From the NCBI GenBank assembly GCA_045580775.1, contig JAZNOK010000128.1:1-25591 (forward strand): a stretch of 25,591 nucleotides of DNA, in the 5' to 3' direction. Each line of letters starts with the position of its first letter. Position 1 is the first letter of the stretch. A program made the translations under genes and the position numbers. Source of the DNA: JAZMZS01 sp045580775 (GTDB lineage Bacteria > Bacillota > Clostridia > Oscillospirales > CAG-272). Below, piece after piece: positions 15,853-23,953 of the stretch. The notes below the pieces were generated by a model that worked only from the letters and a program-made list of their open reading frames with translations, made no database searches and had not been told where the DNA came from.

Positions 15853-16638
15853 ATGATACTTCAAATTGATCAGTGTATGCATCTCAAAAGGCAAAAGGTT
15901 GGTTTTTATATTGAACGAAATGAACTTCAGATGAATGTGTTTTTGCATTTTATCAACCCTGTCTCAATGATGTACAACGGAAAGCTGATGCGAATGAGTG
16001 CTAACTGCTGTTATATCGGCACTTACGGTACTCCTCTCTATTATATCGCCGAGCATATATCCATGCTTCATAATTTTGTCCATTTTCAGATTGAAGATAT
16101 CAACCAGCTTCAGCGGATGGGTTTGCCGCTTAACGCTCCTTTTTACACTGATCTGCAGGAGGATATTACGACCACTGTGGAGAGGGTAGAGTGGGCTAAG
16201 GGTGCCGGGGTGAATGGGTCGGTCAATATAGATCCGGAGCGGATGTTTGAGGATCTGCTGTGCAGACTCGCTGTGGAGAGAAAGACCGGAAACGTTGCGG
16301 TGGGCGGTTACAATCAGGCTCACTCCTTCGATACCTTGCGTACACAGCTGTATGTGGATCCCGGTGCGTGGAGCGTTGAAAAAATGGCAGACTTCGTCCA
16401 TCTCAGCCGTGCTCATTTTTCGGTTAAATACAAGGACATATTCGGTACTACTCCGAATGCTGATATAAATGCAGCGGCATTGTTATGTGCATGCAAGCTC
16501 CTCTCCACCACGCAGATGAGTGTAGGTGAGGTAGGGAAGACGGTAGGTTTTTCAGGGACTGCATATTTTATTAAACAGTTTAAGGCAAAATACGGCATGA
16601 CACCTACTGAGTATAGAAAACACAACACGCTATATTGA
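15853..16638 (+). CDS. AraC-family transcriptional regulator, cassette A
   Basis: AGGAGG (15842-15847) lies 5 nt before ATG 15853, giving 261 aa (MILQIDQCMHL). A GTG at 15847 overlaps the ribosome site and is rejected. The N-terminal ~150 residues are a sensor domain of unknown ligand. The C-terminal ~95 residues carry two AraC HTH motifs: VEKMADFVHLSRAHFSVKYKD and MSVGEVGKTVGFSGTAYFIK, then the usual ending YGMTPTEYRK. It is the first gene of an operon, with the GH43-like gene 19 nt downstream, so it is likely a local activator responding to arabinan-derived sugar. It is paralogous along its whole length to the AraC gene at 21558. Confidence 0.9.
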   Translation: MILQIDQCMHLKRQKVGFYIERNELQMNVFLHFINPVSMMYNGKLMRMSANCCYIGTYGTPLYYIAEHISMLHNFVHFQIEDINQLQRMGLPLNAPFYTDLQEDITTTVERVEWAKGAGVNGSVNIDPERMFEDLLCRLAVERKTGNVAVGGYNQAHSFDTLRTQLYVDPGAWSVEKMADFVHLSRAHFSVKYKDIFGTTPNADINAAALLCACKLLSTTQMSVGEVGKTVGFSGTAYFIKQFKAKYGMTPTEYRKHNTLY

Positions 16639-16657
16639 TTTTAATACGGAGGAAAAA

Positions 16658-18259
16658 ATGAAGAGCAAAAAGATTCTTTTGCTATGCTTTATGATTATTT
16701 TGTGCAGTGTGCTTTTGTTGGCTTGCACAGAGGGGACAACGCCCGGCGATACCGATGCCGGATCGGTGTCCGATACTGACGGAGGTGATGATGTGACGGT
16801 TGGTACGGATGGACTTGCGAGTGCTGTATTTGAGGAAGGTGCTCTTTACCGCATTTGTGTTAATGAAGAACAGACATTTGAAAAAGGTGCTCTTACAGTG
16901 CAGAATTTCGGAATGGAAGATAATTCCATAGTAAAGCTCGATATATACGGCAGGCACCTTTCCCAGATATGGAGAGCATGCAAAAATGACGATGGCACGT
17001 ACTCTTTTGAGAATATGGCGTCCGGGATGTATATGTCTATCAGAAACCCGGACAATTTTAAAAAAGAAAAGAAGCTGTCTGCGTGCCTTGACGGTACAAA
17101 TGACATTGCAAAGAAATGGAAAGTGTATTCTCTTGACGGTACTATTGAAAAATGCGTGATAGAGAATGTACATTCGGAGCTCTTTGCTACAGCTGCAAAG
17201 GCGGTAACGGCAAACTACGCCGAGCAGGCAAAATACGAGGCGAAGGATACTCAGACCTGGAATTTTAAGAAAGTCAGCGACGGAAAAGGTGAATATCCCA
17301 AGATGCTTGTTCTGTCAGGAGACAATCAAGGCTCATCCAGCTGCCCCGAGATACTGTATCACAACGGTGTCTACTACAACTACAATATGACAGGTCCTAT
17401 TACTCTAAAGACCTCTGAGGATATGGTCCATTGGACGCTTCATCCCGATAAATACGCACTGAGCGAGCGTCCTGCATGGATGACGCAGGTCAGCGGCGGT
17501 ACGGCGATATGGGCACCGGGAGCGTACAAGATAGGCGATAGGTTCTTTTTGTATTACTGTACTTCAAGCTCGGGCAGCCGAAACTCTGCAATAGGCGTTG
17601 CTGTGTCTGATGACCCTGCAAAGAACGACTGGCAGGATCTCGGAATGGTCATCCGCTCCTACAATGCGGATACCGAGATCGACGGAGTAATGCACAAGCA
17701 GTCCGACTTTAACGCTATAGACCCGAATGTTTTTGTAGATGACGACGGTACACCGTACCTTATATACGGTTCATACTGGACCGGAGTATATATGAGAAAG
17801 CTCGATCCGGCGACAGGAAAGCTCGCTGACCCTGAAGGTGCACCCGTGCATCTTGCACAAGGAAATTCGGATATGGAGGCACCGTATCTTGTCAAGCACG
17901 GCAATTACTACTACCTTTTTGTTGCTCGCGGGGGACTCAAGAAGGGTACATACTACTGGGCGGTAGGACGCTCTGAAAAGCTCGAAGGTCCGTATGTGGA
18001 TAAGGACGGACAGACGATGCTATCGGGCAACGGCGGTACCAGACTGACCGAGTGGAAAGAAGGTATAGAAGGAGCGGCACATGCACAGTGCTTTACCGGT
18101 CCTGACGGACAGTCATATATGGTCAGCGAATCGTGGACTTTCCGTGATGAAGATAAAAACGGTCCTATTCAGCTCACCATCGGAACGATCGTATGGACTG
18201 AGGAAGGCTGGCCTGTGACTGCACTTGATAAAAACGTTCTGAAGGCACTTGGAGAATAA
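16658..18259 (+). CDS. Lipoprotein with ricin-like lectin domain and GH43 arabinanase-like domain, cassette A
   Basis: The protein has 533 aa, with ACGGAGGA before ATG and lipobox LLAC (Cys23). Residues ~56-205 look like a ricin-B/beta-trefoil domain (YSFENMASGMYMSI, QTWNF). Residues ~213-533 resemble GH43 endo-1,5-alpha-L-arabinanases: IWAPGAYKIGDRFFLYY, FNAIDPNVF (Asp355, pKa modulator position), DMEAPYL (Glu407, general acid position), GAAHAQ (His475, metal-site position). The first-blade motif that normally reads H-D-P with the general-base Asp is here SSCPEI, so Cys229 stands at the base position. The protein may therefore be a binding protein, or may use another base. It would be exposed on the cell surface, upstream of the intracellular GH51. 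Confidence 0.85.
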   Translation: MKSKKILLLCFMIILCSVLLLACTEGTTPGDTDAGSVSDTDGGDDVTVGTDGLASAVFEEGALYRICVNEEQTFEKGALTVQNFGMEDNSIVKLDIYGRHLSQIWRACKNDDGTYSFENMASGMYMSIRNPDNFKKEKKLSACLDGTNDIAKKWKVYSLDGTIEKCVIENVHSELFATAAKAVTANYAEQAKYEAKDTQTWNFKKVSDGKGEYPKMLVLSGDNQGSSSCPEILYHNGVYYNYNMTGPITLKTSEDMVHWTLHPDKYALSERPAWMTQVSGGTAIWAPGAYKIGDRFFLYYCTSSSGSRNSAIGVAVSDDPAKNDWQDLGMVIRSYNADTEIDGVMHKQSDFNAIDPNVFVDDDGTPYLIYGSYWTGVYMRKLDPATGKLADPEGAPVHLAQGNSDMEAPYLVKHGNYYYLFVARGGLKKGTYYWAVGRSEKLEGPYVDKDGQTMLSGNGGTRLTEWKEGIEGAAHAQCFTGPDGQSYMVSESWTFRDEDKNGPIQLTIGTIVWTEEGWPVTALDKNVLKALGE

Positions 18260-18281
18260 AATAGTTTTTGAGGAAAAGAAA

Positions 18282-19793
18282 ATGAAGATTTCACATGCGT
18301 ATACAGACAGACACTTTATTATTTCGGATATCGACCGCCGCGTTTACGGCTCGTTTGCCGAGCACATGGGTAGATGCATATACGAGGGTATATATCAGCC
18401 GGGCAACAAGTTTTCGGATGAAAAGGGCTACAGACTGGATGTTCTTGAACATGTAAAGAAGCAGGGAGTATCGGTTGTCAGATATCCCGGCGGCAATATC
18501 GTGTCTGCGTTTCATTGGGAGAATACGGTAGGACCGAGATCCGAGAGAAAGGTAATGATAGAGCCTGCATGGAGAAGCATAGAGACTAACGAGTTCGGCC
18601 TTAATGAGTTTATGGAGTGGTCGAAGATGGCAAACATCGAGCCCATGATGGCTATCAACCTCGGAACGAGAGGGGTAGATGCCGCGATCCATCTGCTTGA
18701 GTACTGTAACCACCCATCAGGTACATACTATTCGGATCTTAGACGTCAGCATGGATATGAAAAGCCCCATAATATCAAGCTCTGGTGCCTTGGAAACGAG
18801 ATGGACGGTCCTTGGCAGATAGGACACAAACCTGCTGACGAGTACGGAAGACTTGCGTGGCAGGCAGGAAAGGTCATGAAGATGATCGACCCTGAGCTTG
18901 AGCTTTGTGTTTGCGGCTCGGCAGGCACTGCACTTCCAACCTTCGGATCATGGGACGCAACGGTAGTCGAAGAGACTTACGATATCTGTGATTATCTCTC
19001 GATGCATACATATTTTGACAACAGAAATAAGACCCCTGACGATACCCGTGCTTTTTTGGCATCGGGCGTCGTGTTTGAGCGTCAGATAGAGGATGTTATA
19101 GCTTGCTGTGATTACGTCAGAGCTAAGCTCAAGAAAAAGAAAAAGATAAACATCTCTATCGACGAGTGGAATGTAGTGTACAGACCTCACGGAAAGAATC
19201 CTCCGATCGACTGGATACAGGCGTCCCACCATATCGAGGATGTGTACTGTATGGAGGATGTAATTGTAGTAGGTAATGCACTCATAGCTATGCTAAAGCA
19301 CGCCGACAGAGTAAAGATCGGATGCATGGCTCAGCTGGTAAATGTAATTGCCCCTATAATGGCAAGCGACAACGGCACATGGCTGCAGACTATATATTAT
19401 CCATTTGCTCACTGCACGGAATACGGACAGGGCAAGTCGATCAAGATCATATTCGACTCGGGCTTTTATGATACAAAGAAGCACGGAGAGATACCGTATC
19501 TCGACGGAGCTTTGGTAGAGAACGAGGAAAAGGAGCAGGTGACTCTGTTTGTTATCAATCGCGATCTTGACGAGGGCCATTCGCTTGACATAGATCTGCG
19601 TCAGTATGAGGGCTACGAGGTTGCAAAGCACATTGTGGTAAATCATGAAAATCTCAGAGCCACAAATACAGAGGAGCATCCCTTTGAGGTAGTGCCGAGA
19701 GAAAACGGAATATCGAAGCTGACCGACGGCAAGCTCGAGGCAGTGTTAGAGCCTCATTCATGGAATGTTATTGTGATGGAGAAACACAAATGA
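18282..19793 (+). CDS. GH51 alpha-L-arabinofuranosidase, cassette A
   Basis: The frame is open from 18249, overlapping the previous gene, but GAGGA (18270-18274) and comparison with the cassette B copy support ATG 18282. Both copies are then exactly 503 aa, the usual GH51 size. It has no signal peptide, so it is cytoplasmic. The TIM-barrel motifs are clear: VVRYPGGN, LWCLGNEMDGPWQIG with acid/base Glu173, and ISIDEWNVVY with nucleophile Glu295, matching the classic GNEMDG and DEWN sites. A C-terminal beta domain follows. It would release terminal L-arabinofuranose from imported arabino-oligosaccharides. It is 22 nt downstream of the GH43-like gene and 26 nt upstream of the solute-binding gene, so co-transcription is very likely. 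Confidence 0.95.
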   Translation: MKISHAYTDRHFIISDIDRRVYGSFAEHMGRCIYEGIYQPGNKFSDEKGYRLDVLEHVKKQGVSVVRYPGGNIVSAFHWENTVGPRSERKVMIEPAWRSIETNEFGLNEFMEWSKMANIEPMMAINLGTRGVDAAIHLLEYCNHPSGTYYSDLRRQHGYEKPHNIKLWCLGNEMDGPWQIGHKPADEYGRLAWQAGKVMKMIDPELELCVCGSAGTALPTFGSWDATVVEETYDICDYLSMHTYFDNRNKTPDDTRAFLASGVVFERQIEDVIACCDYVRAKLKKKKKINISIDEWNVVYRPHGKNPPIDWIQASHHIEDVYCMEDVIVVGNALIAMLKHADRVKIGCMAQLVNVIAPIMASDNGTWLQTIYYPFAHCTEYGQGKSIKIIFDSGFYDTKKHGEIPYLDGALVENEEKEQVTLFVINRDLDEGHSLDIDLRQYEGYEVAKHIVVNHENLRATNTEEHPFEVVPRENGISKLTDGKLEAVLEPHSWNVIVMEKHK

Positions 19794-19819
19794 TATTAAG
19801 TAAATATGGAGGAATAATT

Positions 19820-21301
19820 ATGAAAAACTCAAGAAAGCTCATCGCTTTGCTACTGCTCGTGTGCCTGGTGCTCCCTGTCTTGGCATCATGCGGTGATACG
19901 CAAACGGTAACCGATGATCAAGTGACAGCTGAGGGCTCCGATACCGAGGAACAAACACAGGATACAAGCGATGTTCTCGAAGTACCCGAAAAGACATTTG
20001 ATGGATACGAGTTCACATTTTTTACAGGTAGTAACGTATCTACTTGCCCCTACATCTTCACAGCGGATGAGGAGGATAATGCTATTGATGAGGCTATCTA
20101 TAGGAGAAACCTCGCAATAGAGGAGGATTATGACATTACGATCACAGAGATCCGAGAGATCAAGGACAGTGCCTCCGGAGCAGGAGCTGCATACATGAAG
20201 ATATCTGCGGCATACGAGTCGAATGATGCACTTTACGATGCGGCAGTTGCTTCCGCATACGACTGCGGTACGCTTGCATCAGGCGGTATGCTCACCGATC
20301 TTCGCAATTACGGACACATTAACCTCAACAAGGTATGGTGGGATCAGGCGGCAAACGAACAGCTGACGATCTATGACAGAACATACTTTACAGCAGGAGA
20401 TATCAGCTACATAGACGATAACTTCACATACGCTATCGTATTTAATAAGGAAATGGCACTTTCACTTCAGCTCGAGGATATGTATCAGCTTGTCAAGGAC
20501 GGCAAGTGGACATACGACAAGCTCTATGAGTGCTGCAAAAAGGCAACTTCACTTGATAACATTGACGGCTTTTCTGACGGAGATACTTACGGTTTCCTCG
20601 GTTATGTAGATACTATTTGGATGTCTTTCTCATCTATCGGATCTACCGTTGCATCTATCAATAACGAAGGTGCACTTGAGCTGTCTCTCAATTCTGAGAA
20701 GAATTTTAATATGATAACCGACTGGACAGAGTTCGGTCAATCTGAGCCGTTTTTGAACTGGCAGCTCGATGCTGCAGCGAAAAACTGGAAACAGGTATAC
20801 GCTGATGAAAAGGCACTTTTCTTCGGAGCTACGGTCGATGGAATTTACAAACTCAGAAACACTGAGGTGAACTACGGATTCCTTCCTTGGCCTAAATATG
20901 ACGAGGAGCAAAAGGACTACAATTCCGGAATGGCACCTAACCACATTTCGCTGTTTTGTATACCTGCCATCGGAGATGACGAGCATATCGAGAGAGCATC
21001 CATCCTCGTTGAGGCACTCGGACACGGATCTGATATAGTCATAGACGGTTTTTATGAGAAGAATCTCCAGGGCAAGAGCGTGCGTGACGAGGAGTCATAC
21101 GAGACTCTTGACATAATCTTTGCAAAGAAAGTATTTGACCTTGGTTACTACTACAATGTAGGTAGCTACCGTTGGAACATGTTTACCAGATTCAGAGACG
21201 GTCAGACCACGTTTGCATCCTACTATGCTGAGCAGGAGCAGGCAGCGAACAAGAGAATCAAGGAGATCAATGACCTCTATGAGGGACTGCTTGATCAATG
21301 A
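19820..21301 (+). CDS. Extracellular solute-binding lipoprotein (ABC sugar importer), cassette A
   Basis: GGAGG (19808-19812) lies 7 nt before ATG 19820; the longer frame from 19760 is rejected. The protein has 493 aa with lipobox LASC (Cys24). It is related to the two binding proteins at 6602 and 8136, sharing WWDQAAN, the YFTAGDIS motif, YGFLPWPKYDEEQ and VRDEESYETLDIIF, but it is more diverged: the Gly-rich loop is SASGAGAAY and the calcium-loop-like stretch is shortened (DGFSDGDTYGF). It is the last gene of cassette A, followed by a strong terminator. It is predicted to bind arabino-oligosaccharides released outside; the permease partner is not in the window. Confidence 0.88.
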   Translation: MKNSRKLIALLLLVCLVLPVLASCGDTQTVTDDQVTAEGSDTEEQTQDTSDVLEVPEKTFDGYEFTFFTGSNVSTCPYIFTADEEDNAIDEAIYRRNLAIEEDYDITITEIREIKDSASGAGAAYMKISAAYESNDALYDAAVASAYDCGTLASGGMLTDLRNYGHINLNKVWWDQAANEQLTIYDRTYFTAGDISYIDDNFTYAIVFNKEMALSLQLEDMYQLVKDGKWTYDKLYECCKKATSLDNIDGFSDGDTYGFLGYVDTIWMSFSSIGSTVASINNEGALELSLNSEKNFNMITDWTEFGQSEPFLNWQLDAAAKNWKQVYADEKALFFGATVDGIYKLRNTEVNYGFLPWPKYDEEQKDYNSGMAPNHISLFCIPAIGDDEHIERASILVEALGHGSDIVIDGFYEKNLQGKSVRDEESYETLDIIFAKKVFDLGYYYNVGSYRWNMFTRFRDGQTTFASYYAEQEQAANKRIKEINDLYEGLLDQ

Positions 21302-21333
21302 TAGAGTTTTGCTTTAGAGTAAAACAAAAATAG

Positions 21334-21386
21334 TTTCAGCAAAACAGCTTTGCGGTGTTTTACCGCAAGGCTGTTTTTTGCTGAAA
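21334..21386 (+). terminator. Terminator of cassette A
   Basis: A long stem runs from TTTCAGCAAAACAGC-TTTGCGGT to ACCGCAA-GGCTGTTTTTTGCTGAAA, about 22 paired bases with small mismatches and a short T-rich loop. The inner part with T6 (21374-21379) is a classic terminator. The extended A/T-rich arms could make it work in both directions. Confidence 0.85.
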
Positions 21387-21437
21387 ATGCAAGAACATAA
21401 ACAGTATGCAAATAAAACAAAAGCAGTATATCTTTGC

Positions 21438-21466
21438 TTGAAAATGGAAAAAATATGTGTTATAAT
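21438..21466 (+). promoter_or_regulatory. Promoter of cassette B
   Basis: TTGAAA (21438-21443), a 17-bp spacer and TATAAT (21461-21466), about 90 nt before the AraC start. It lies only 51 nt after the cassette A terminator, so the two cassettes are separate transcription units. Confidence 0.75.
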
Positions 21467-21470
21467 CACA
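21456..21470. promoter_or_regulatory. Candidate operator TGTG-N7-CACA over the -10 box (cassette B)
   Basis: The 15 bases are identical to the dyad at 15764-15778, although flanking promoter DNA differs between the cassettes. That suggests selection on the site rather than only recent copying. Confidence 0.45.
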
Positions 21471-21557
21471 ACAGATAATAAGAAAAAATGCGATGGTATT
21501 GGCTAAAATAACGTACCGTAAAATATTGGTGTACGGATAAAAGCAAGGTGAGTCATG

Positions 21558-22352
21558 ATGAAGCTCCAGATCGAACAGTGCATGCATTTGAAAAGGCAAA
21601 AGATCGGTTTTTATATCGAGAGAAAAGAACTGCACACAAATATATTTCTTCACTTTATCAATCCGGTATCTATAATCCATAACGGAAAACTTGTCAGAGT
21701 CAGTGCGAACTGCTGCTATATCGGAACAGCAGGCTCATATATTTATTACAAGGCGGAGCATATTTCGCTGCTCCATAACTTTGTTCACTTTGATATTGAT
21801 GATATCGGTTATATAGAGAGACTGGGATTGCCGCTTGATTCTCCGTTCTATACCGATTTGCAGGATGATATCACAGACACCATAGAAAAGATGGAATGGT
21901 CAAAGGGGGCACACAATTCGGTTATTTTGCCGCCGCCGGACTCAACCTTTGACGATCTTCTCCACAGACTCGCTGTAGAGAGAAAGACAGGCGGTATGTC
22001 TGCGGGCTATGCACAGGAGCATTCATTTGACAGCTTGAGGACTCAGATATATGTAGATCCGGGAGCATGGGATGTTGAGAAAATGGCAGAGTATGTTCAC
22101 CTGTCACGTTCGCATTTTTCGGTAAAATACAAGGATATGTTCGGTGTAACGCCAAACTCGGATATCAACACTGCGGCATTGCTGGTCGCGTGCAAGCTGC
22201 TCACTACCACGACTCTTAGTGTAAGTAAGATCAGCAAAAGTGTCGGATATGCACGCTCGGACTATTTCATTCGATTGTTTAAACAAAAATACGGTATGAC
22301 ACCTGTTGAATACAGAAAGTACAGTACTTTGAAAGGTGAGGATAAAATATGA
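21558..22352 (+). CDS. AraC-family transcriptional regulator, cassette B
   Basis: ATGs occur at 21555 and 21558. AAGGTGA (21545-21551) has better spacing to 21558, and alignment with cassette A (MKLQIEQCMHL versus MILQIDQCMHL) agrees, giving 264 aa. The sensor domain and two HTH motifs are as in the cassette A paralogue: VEKMAEYVHLSRSHFSVKYKD and LSVSKISKSVGYARSDYFIR, with ending YGMTPVEYRK. The second HTH has changed in its likely recognition helix (GYARSDYF versus GFSGTAYF), so DNA specificity may have shifted. Its stop overlaps the next start (ATGA), implying translational coupling to the GH43-like gene. Confidence 0.9.
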   Translation: MKLQIEQCMHLKRQKIGFYIERKELHTNIFLHFINPVSIIHNGKLVRVSANCCYIGTAGSYIYYKAEHISLLHNFVHFDIDDIGYIERLGLPLDSPFYTDLQDDITDTIEKMEWSKGAHNSVILPPPDSTFDDLLHRLAVERKTGGMSAGYAQEHSFDSLRTQIYVDPGAWDVEKMAEYVHLSRSHFSVKYKDMFGVTPNSDINTAALLVACKLLTTTTLSVSKISKSVGYARSDYFIRLFKQKYGMTPVEYRKYSTLKGEDKI

Positions 22353-23905
22353 AAAAAGGAAAGAGGATTTATTTTTTGCTTTTTGTGGCTATGCTTACTG
22401 TCTTGACAGTGCTGGCATCTTGCTCGGATTCGGTGACTACAGACGCTGAAAGTGAGTCCGAGACTGATGTTCAGAGTACCGAGCAGACGGAGATGAGTGC
22501 AGTACAGCTGGAAGAGGGTGCACTCTACAGAATAAATGTCAAGGACGAGCAGACATTTGACTGCGAGGCGGTGACGGCAGACAACTTTGCTATGGAAGAC
22601 AACGCTATACTCAAGCTTGCTGTTTACGGCAGACATCTGTCTCAGATGTGGAGAGTGCATAAAAACGATGACGGAACATATTCTTTCGAGAATATGGCAT
22701 CAGGAATGTACATGTCTGTCAGAAATCCCGATAACTATAAAAAAGAAAAGAAGCTTTCGGTATGTCTGGAAGGAACAAATGATACAGCAAAGTGCTGGAG
22801 AGTGCTTTCGACTGACGGTTCTATCGAAAACTGTGTTATACAGAATGTCTTGACCGAGCAGTATGCTACGGCATCAGCTTCAAAGAAAGCAAACTACGTT
22901 CAGCAGGAAAAGTGCGAGCCTTCTCCCGCACAGAGCTGGAGCTTCAATAAGGTCAGCGACGGAAAAGGCGAATATCCTCGGATGCTCGTACTTTCGGGAG
23001 ATAATAACGGCAGTTCCAGCTGTCCGGAGATAATATACCACAACGGCGTATACTATAACTACAATATGTCCGGCACGATCGTGGTCAAGACCTCAACCGA
23101 TCTTATCCATTGGACAAAACTGGACAAGACTGCTCTCGGTTCACGCCCGTCGTGGCTTACGACAGTATCGGCAGAGGGAGCTATATGGGCACCCGGAGCA
23201 TACAAGATAGGCGACAAGTTCTTCCTTTATTACTGCACATCGAGCTCGGGCAGCCAAAACTCAGCCATAGGCGTTGCTGTGACAGACGACCCGGCAAAGA
23301 ACGATTGGCAGGATCAGGGAATGGTGCTCCGTTCATATCACGATAAGTCCAACTTTAACGCAATTGACCCGAATGTGTTTGTAGATGACGACGGCACACC
23401 GTATCTTATATACGGTTCATACTGGACGGGAGTATATATGAGAAAGCTTAACCCTCAGACGGGAAAGCTCGCTGAGCCTGATGCAGCACCGATCCATCTT
23501 GCTCAGGGACTCTCGGATATGGAAGCACCCTATCTTATCAAGCACGGAAATTACTATTATCTCTTTGTTGCTCGCGGAGGACTCAAAAAGGGTACATATT
23601 ACTGGGCGGTAGGACGCTCGGAAAAGCTCGAAGGTCCGTATGTGGATAAGGACGGACAGACGATGCTCTCGGGTAACGGAGGTACCCGGCTTACCGAATG
23701 GAAGGAAGGTATCGAGGGTGCGGCTCACGCACAGTATTTTGTAGGTCCGGACGGTCAGGCATATATGGTCAGCGAATCATGGCCGTACAGGGATGAGGAA
23801 AAGAGCGGCACGATACGCCTTGCTATCAGCACTATAGTATGGACTGAGGACGGCTGGCCTGTGACCGCACTTGATAAAAACGTCCTCAAGACACTTGGCG
23901 AATAG
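22349..23905 (+). CDS. Lipoprotein with ricin-like lectin domain and GH43 arabinanase-like domain, cassette B
   Basis: The protein has 518 aa; ATG overlaps the AraC stop by 4 bp, and AAGGTGAGGA lies inside the AraC gene. The lipobox is LASC (Cys25). It has a ricin-like domain at ~48-200 and a GH43-like domain at ~208-518. It keeps FNAIDPN (Asp340), DMEAPYL (Glu392) and EGAAHAQ, but as in cassette A the first-blade motif is SSCPEI, with Cys225 where GH43 enzymes have the general-base Asp. It is shorter than copy A, mainly by a deletion of about 9 residues before SNFNAIDPN and a shorter linker. Two independent-looking copies sharing the same change argue against a sequencing error. Confidence 0.85.
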   Translation: MKKGKRIYFLLFVAMLTVLTVLASCSDSVTTDAESESETDVQSTEQTEMSAVQLEEGALYRINVKDEQTFDCEAVTADNFAMEDNAILKLAVYGRHLSQMWRVHKNDDGTYSFENMASGMYMSVRNPDNYKKEKKLSVCLEGTNDTAKCWRVLSTDGSIENCVIQNVLTEQYATASASKKANYVQQEKCEPSPAQSWSFNKVSDGKGEYPRMLVLSGDNNGSSSCPEIIYHNGVYYNYNMSGTIVVKTSTDLIHWTKLDKTALGSRPSWLTTVSAEGAIWAPGAYKIGDKFFLYYCTSSSGSQNSAIGVAVTDDPAKNDWQDQGMVLRSYHDKSNFNAIDPNVFVDDDGTPYLIYGSYWTGVYMRKLNPQTGKLAEPDAAPIHLAQGLSDMEAPYLIKHGNYYYLFVARGGLKKGTYYWAVGRSEKLEGPYVDKDGQTMLSGNGGTRLTEWKEGIEGAAHAQYFVGPDGQAYMVSESWPYRDEEKSGTIRLAISTIVWTEDGWPVTALDKNVLKTLGE

Positions 23906-23953
23906 TCGTAGTTGAAGTATGATCATTGTTTTAAATACAGAAAGGTGAATAAG

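Noticed and set aside
21360..21680. Minus-strand open frame between the cassettes
   Set aside because: It covers the terminator, cassette B promoter and AraC start; low-complexity Phe/Ile-rich translation with no ribosome site.
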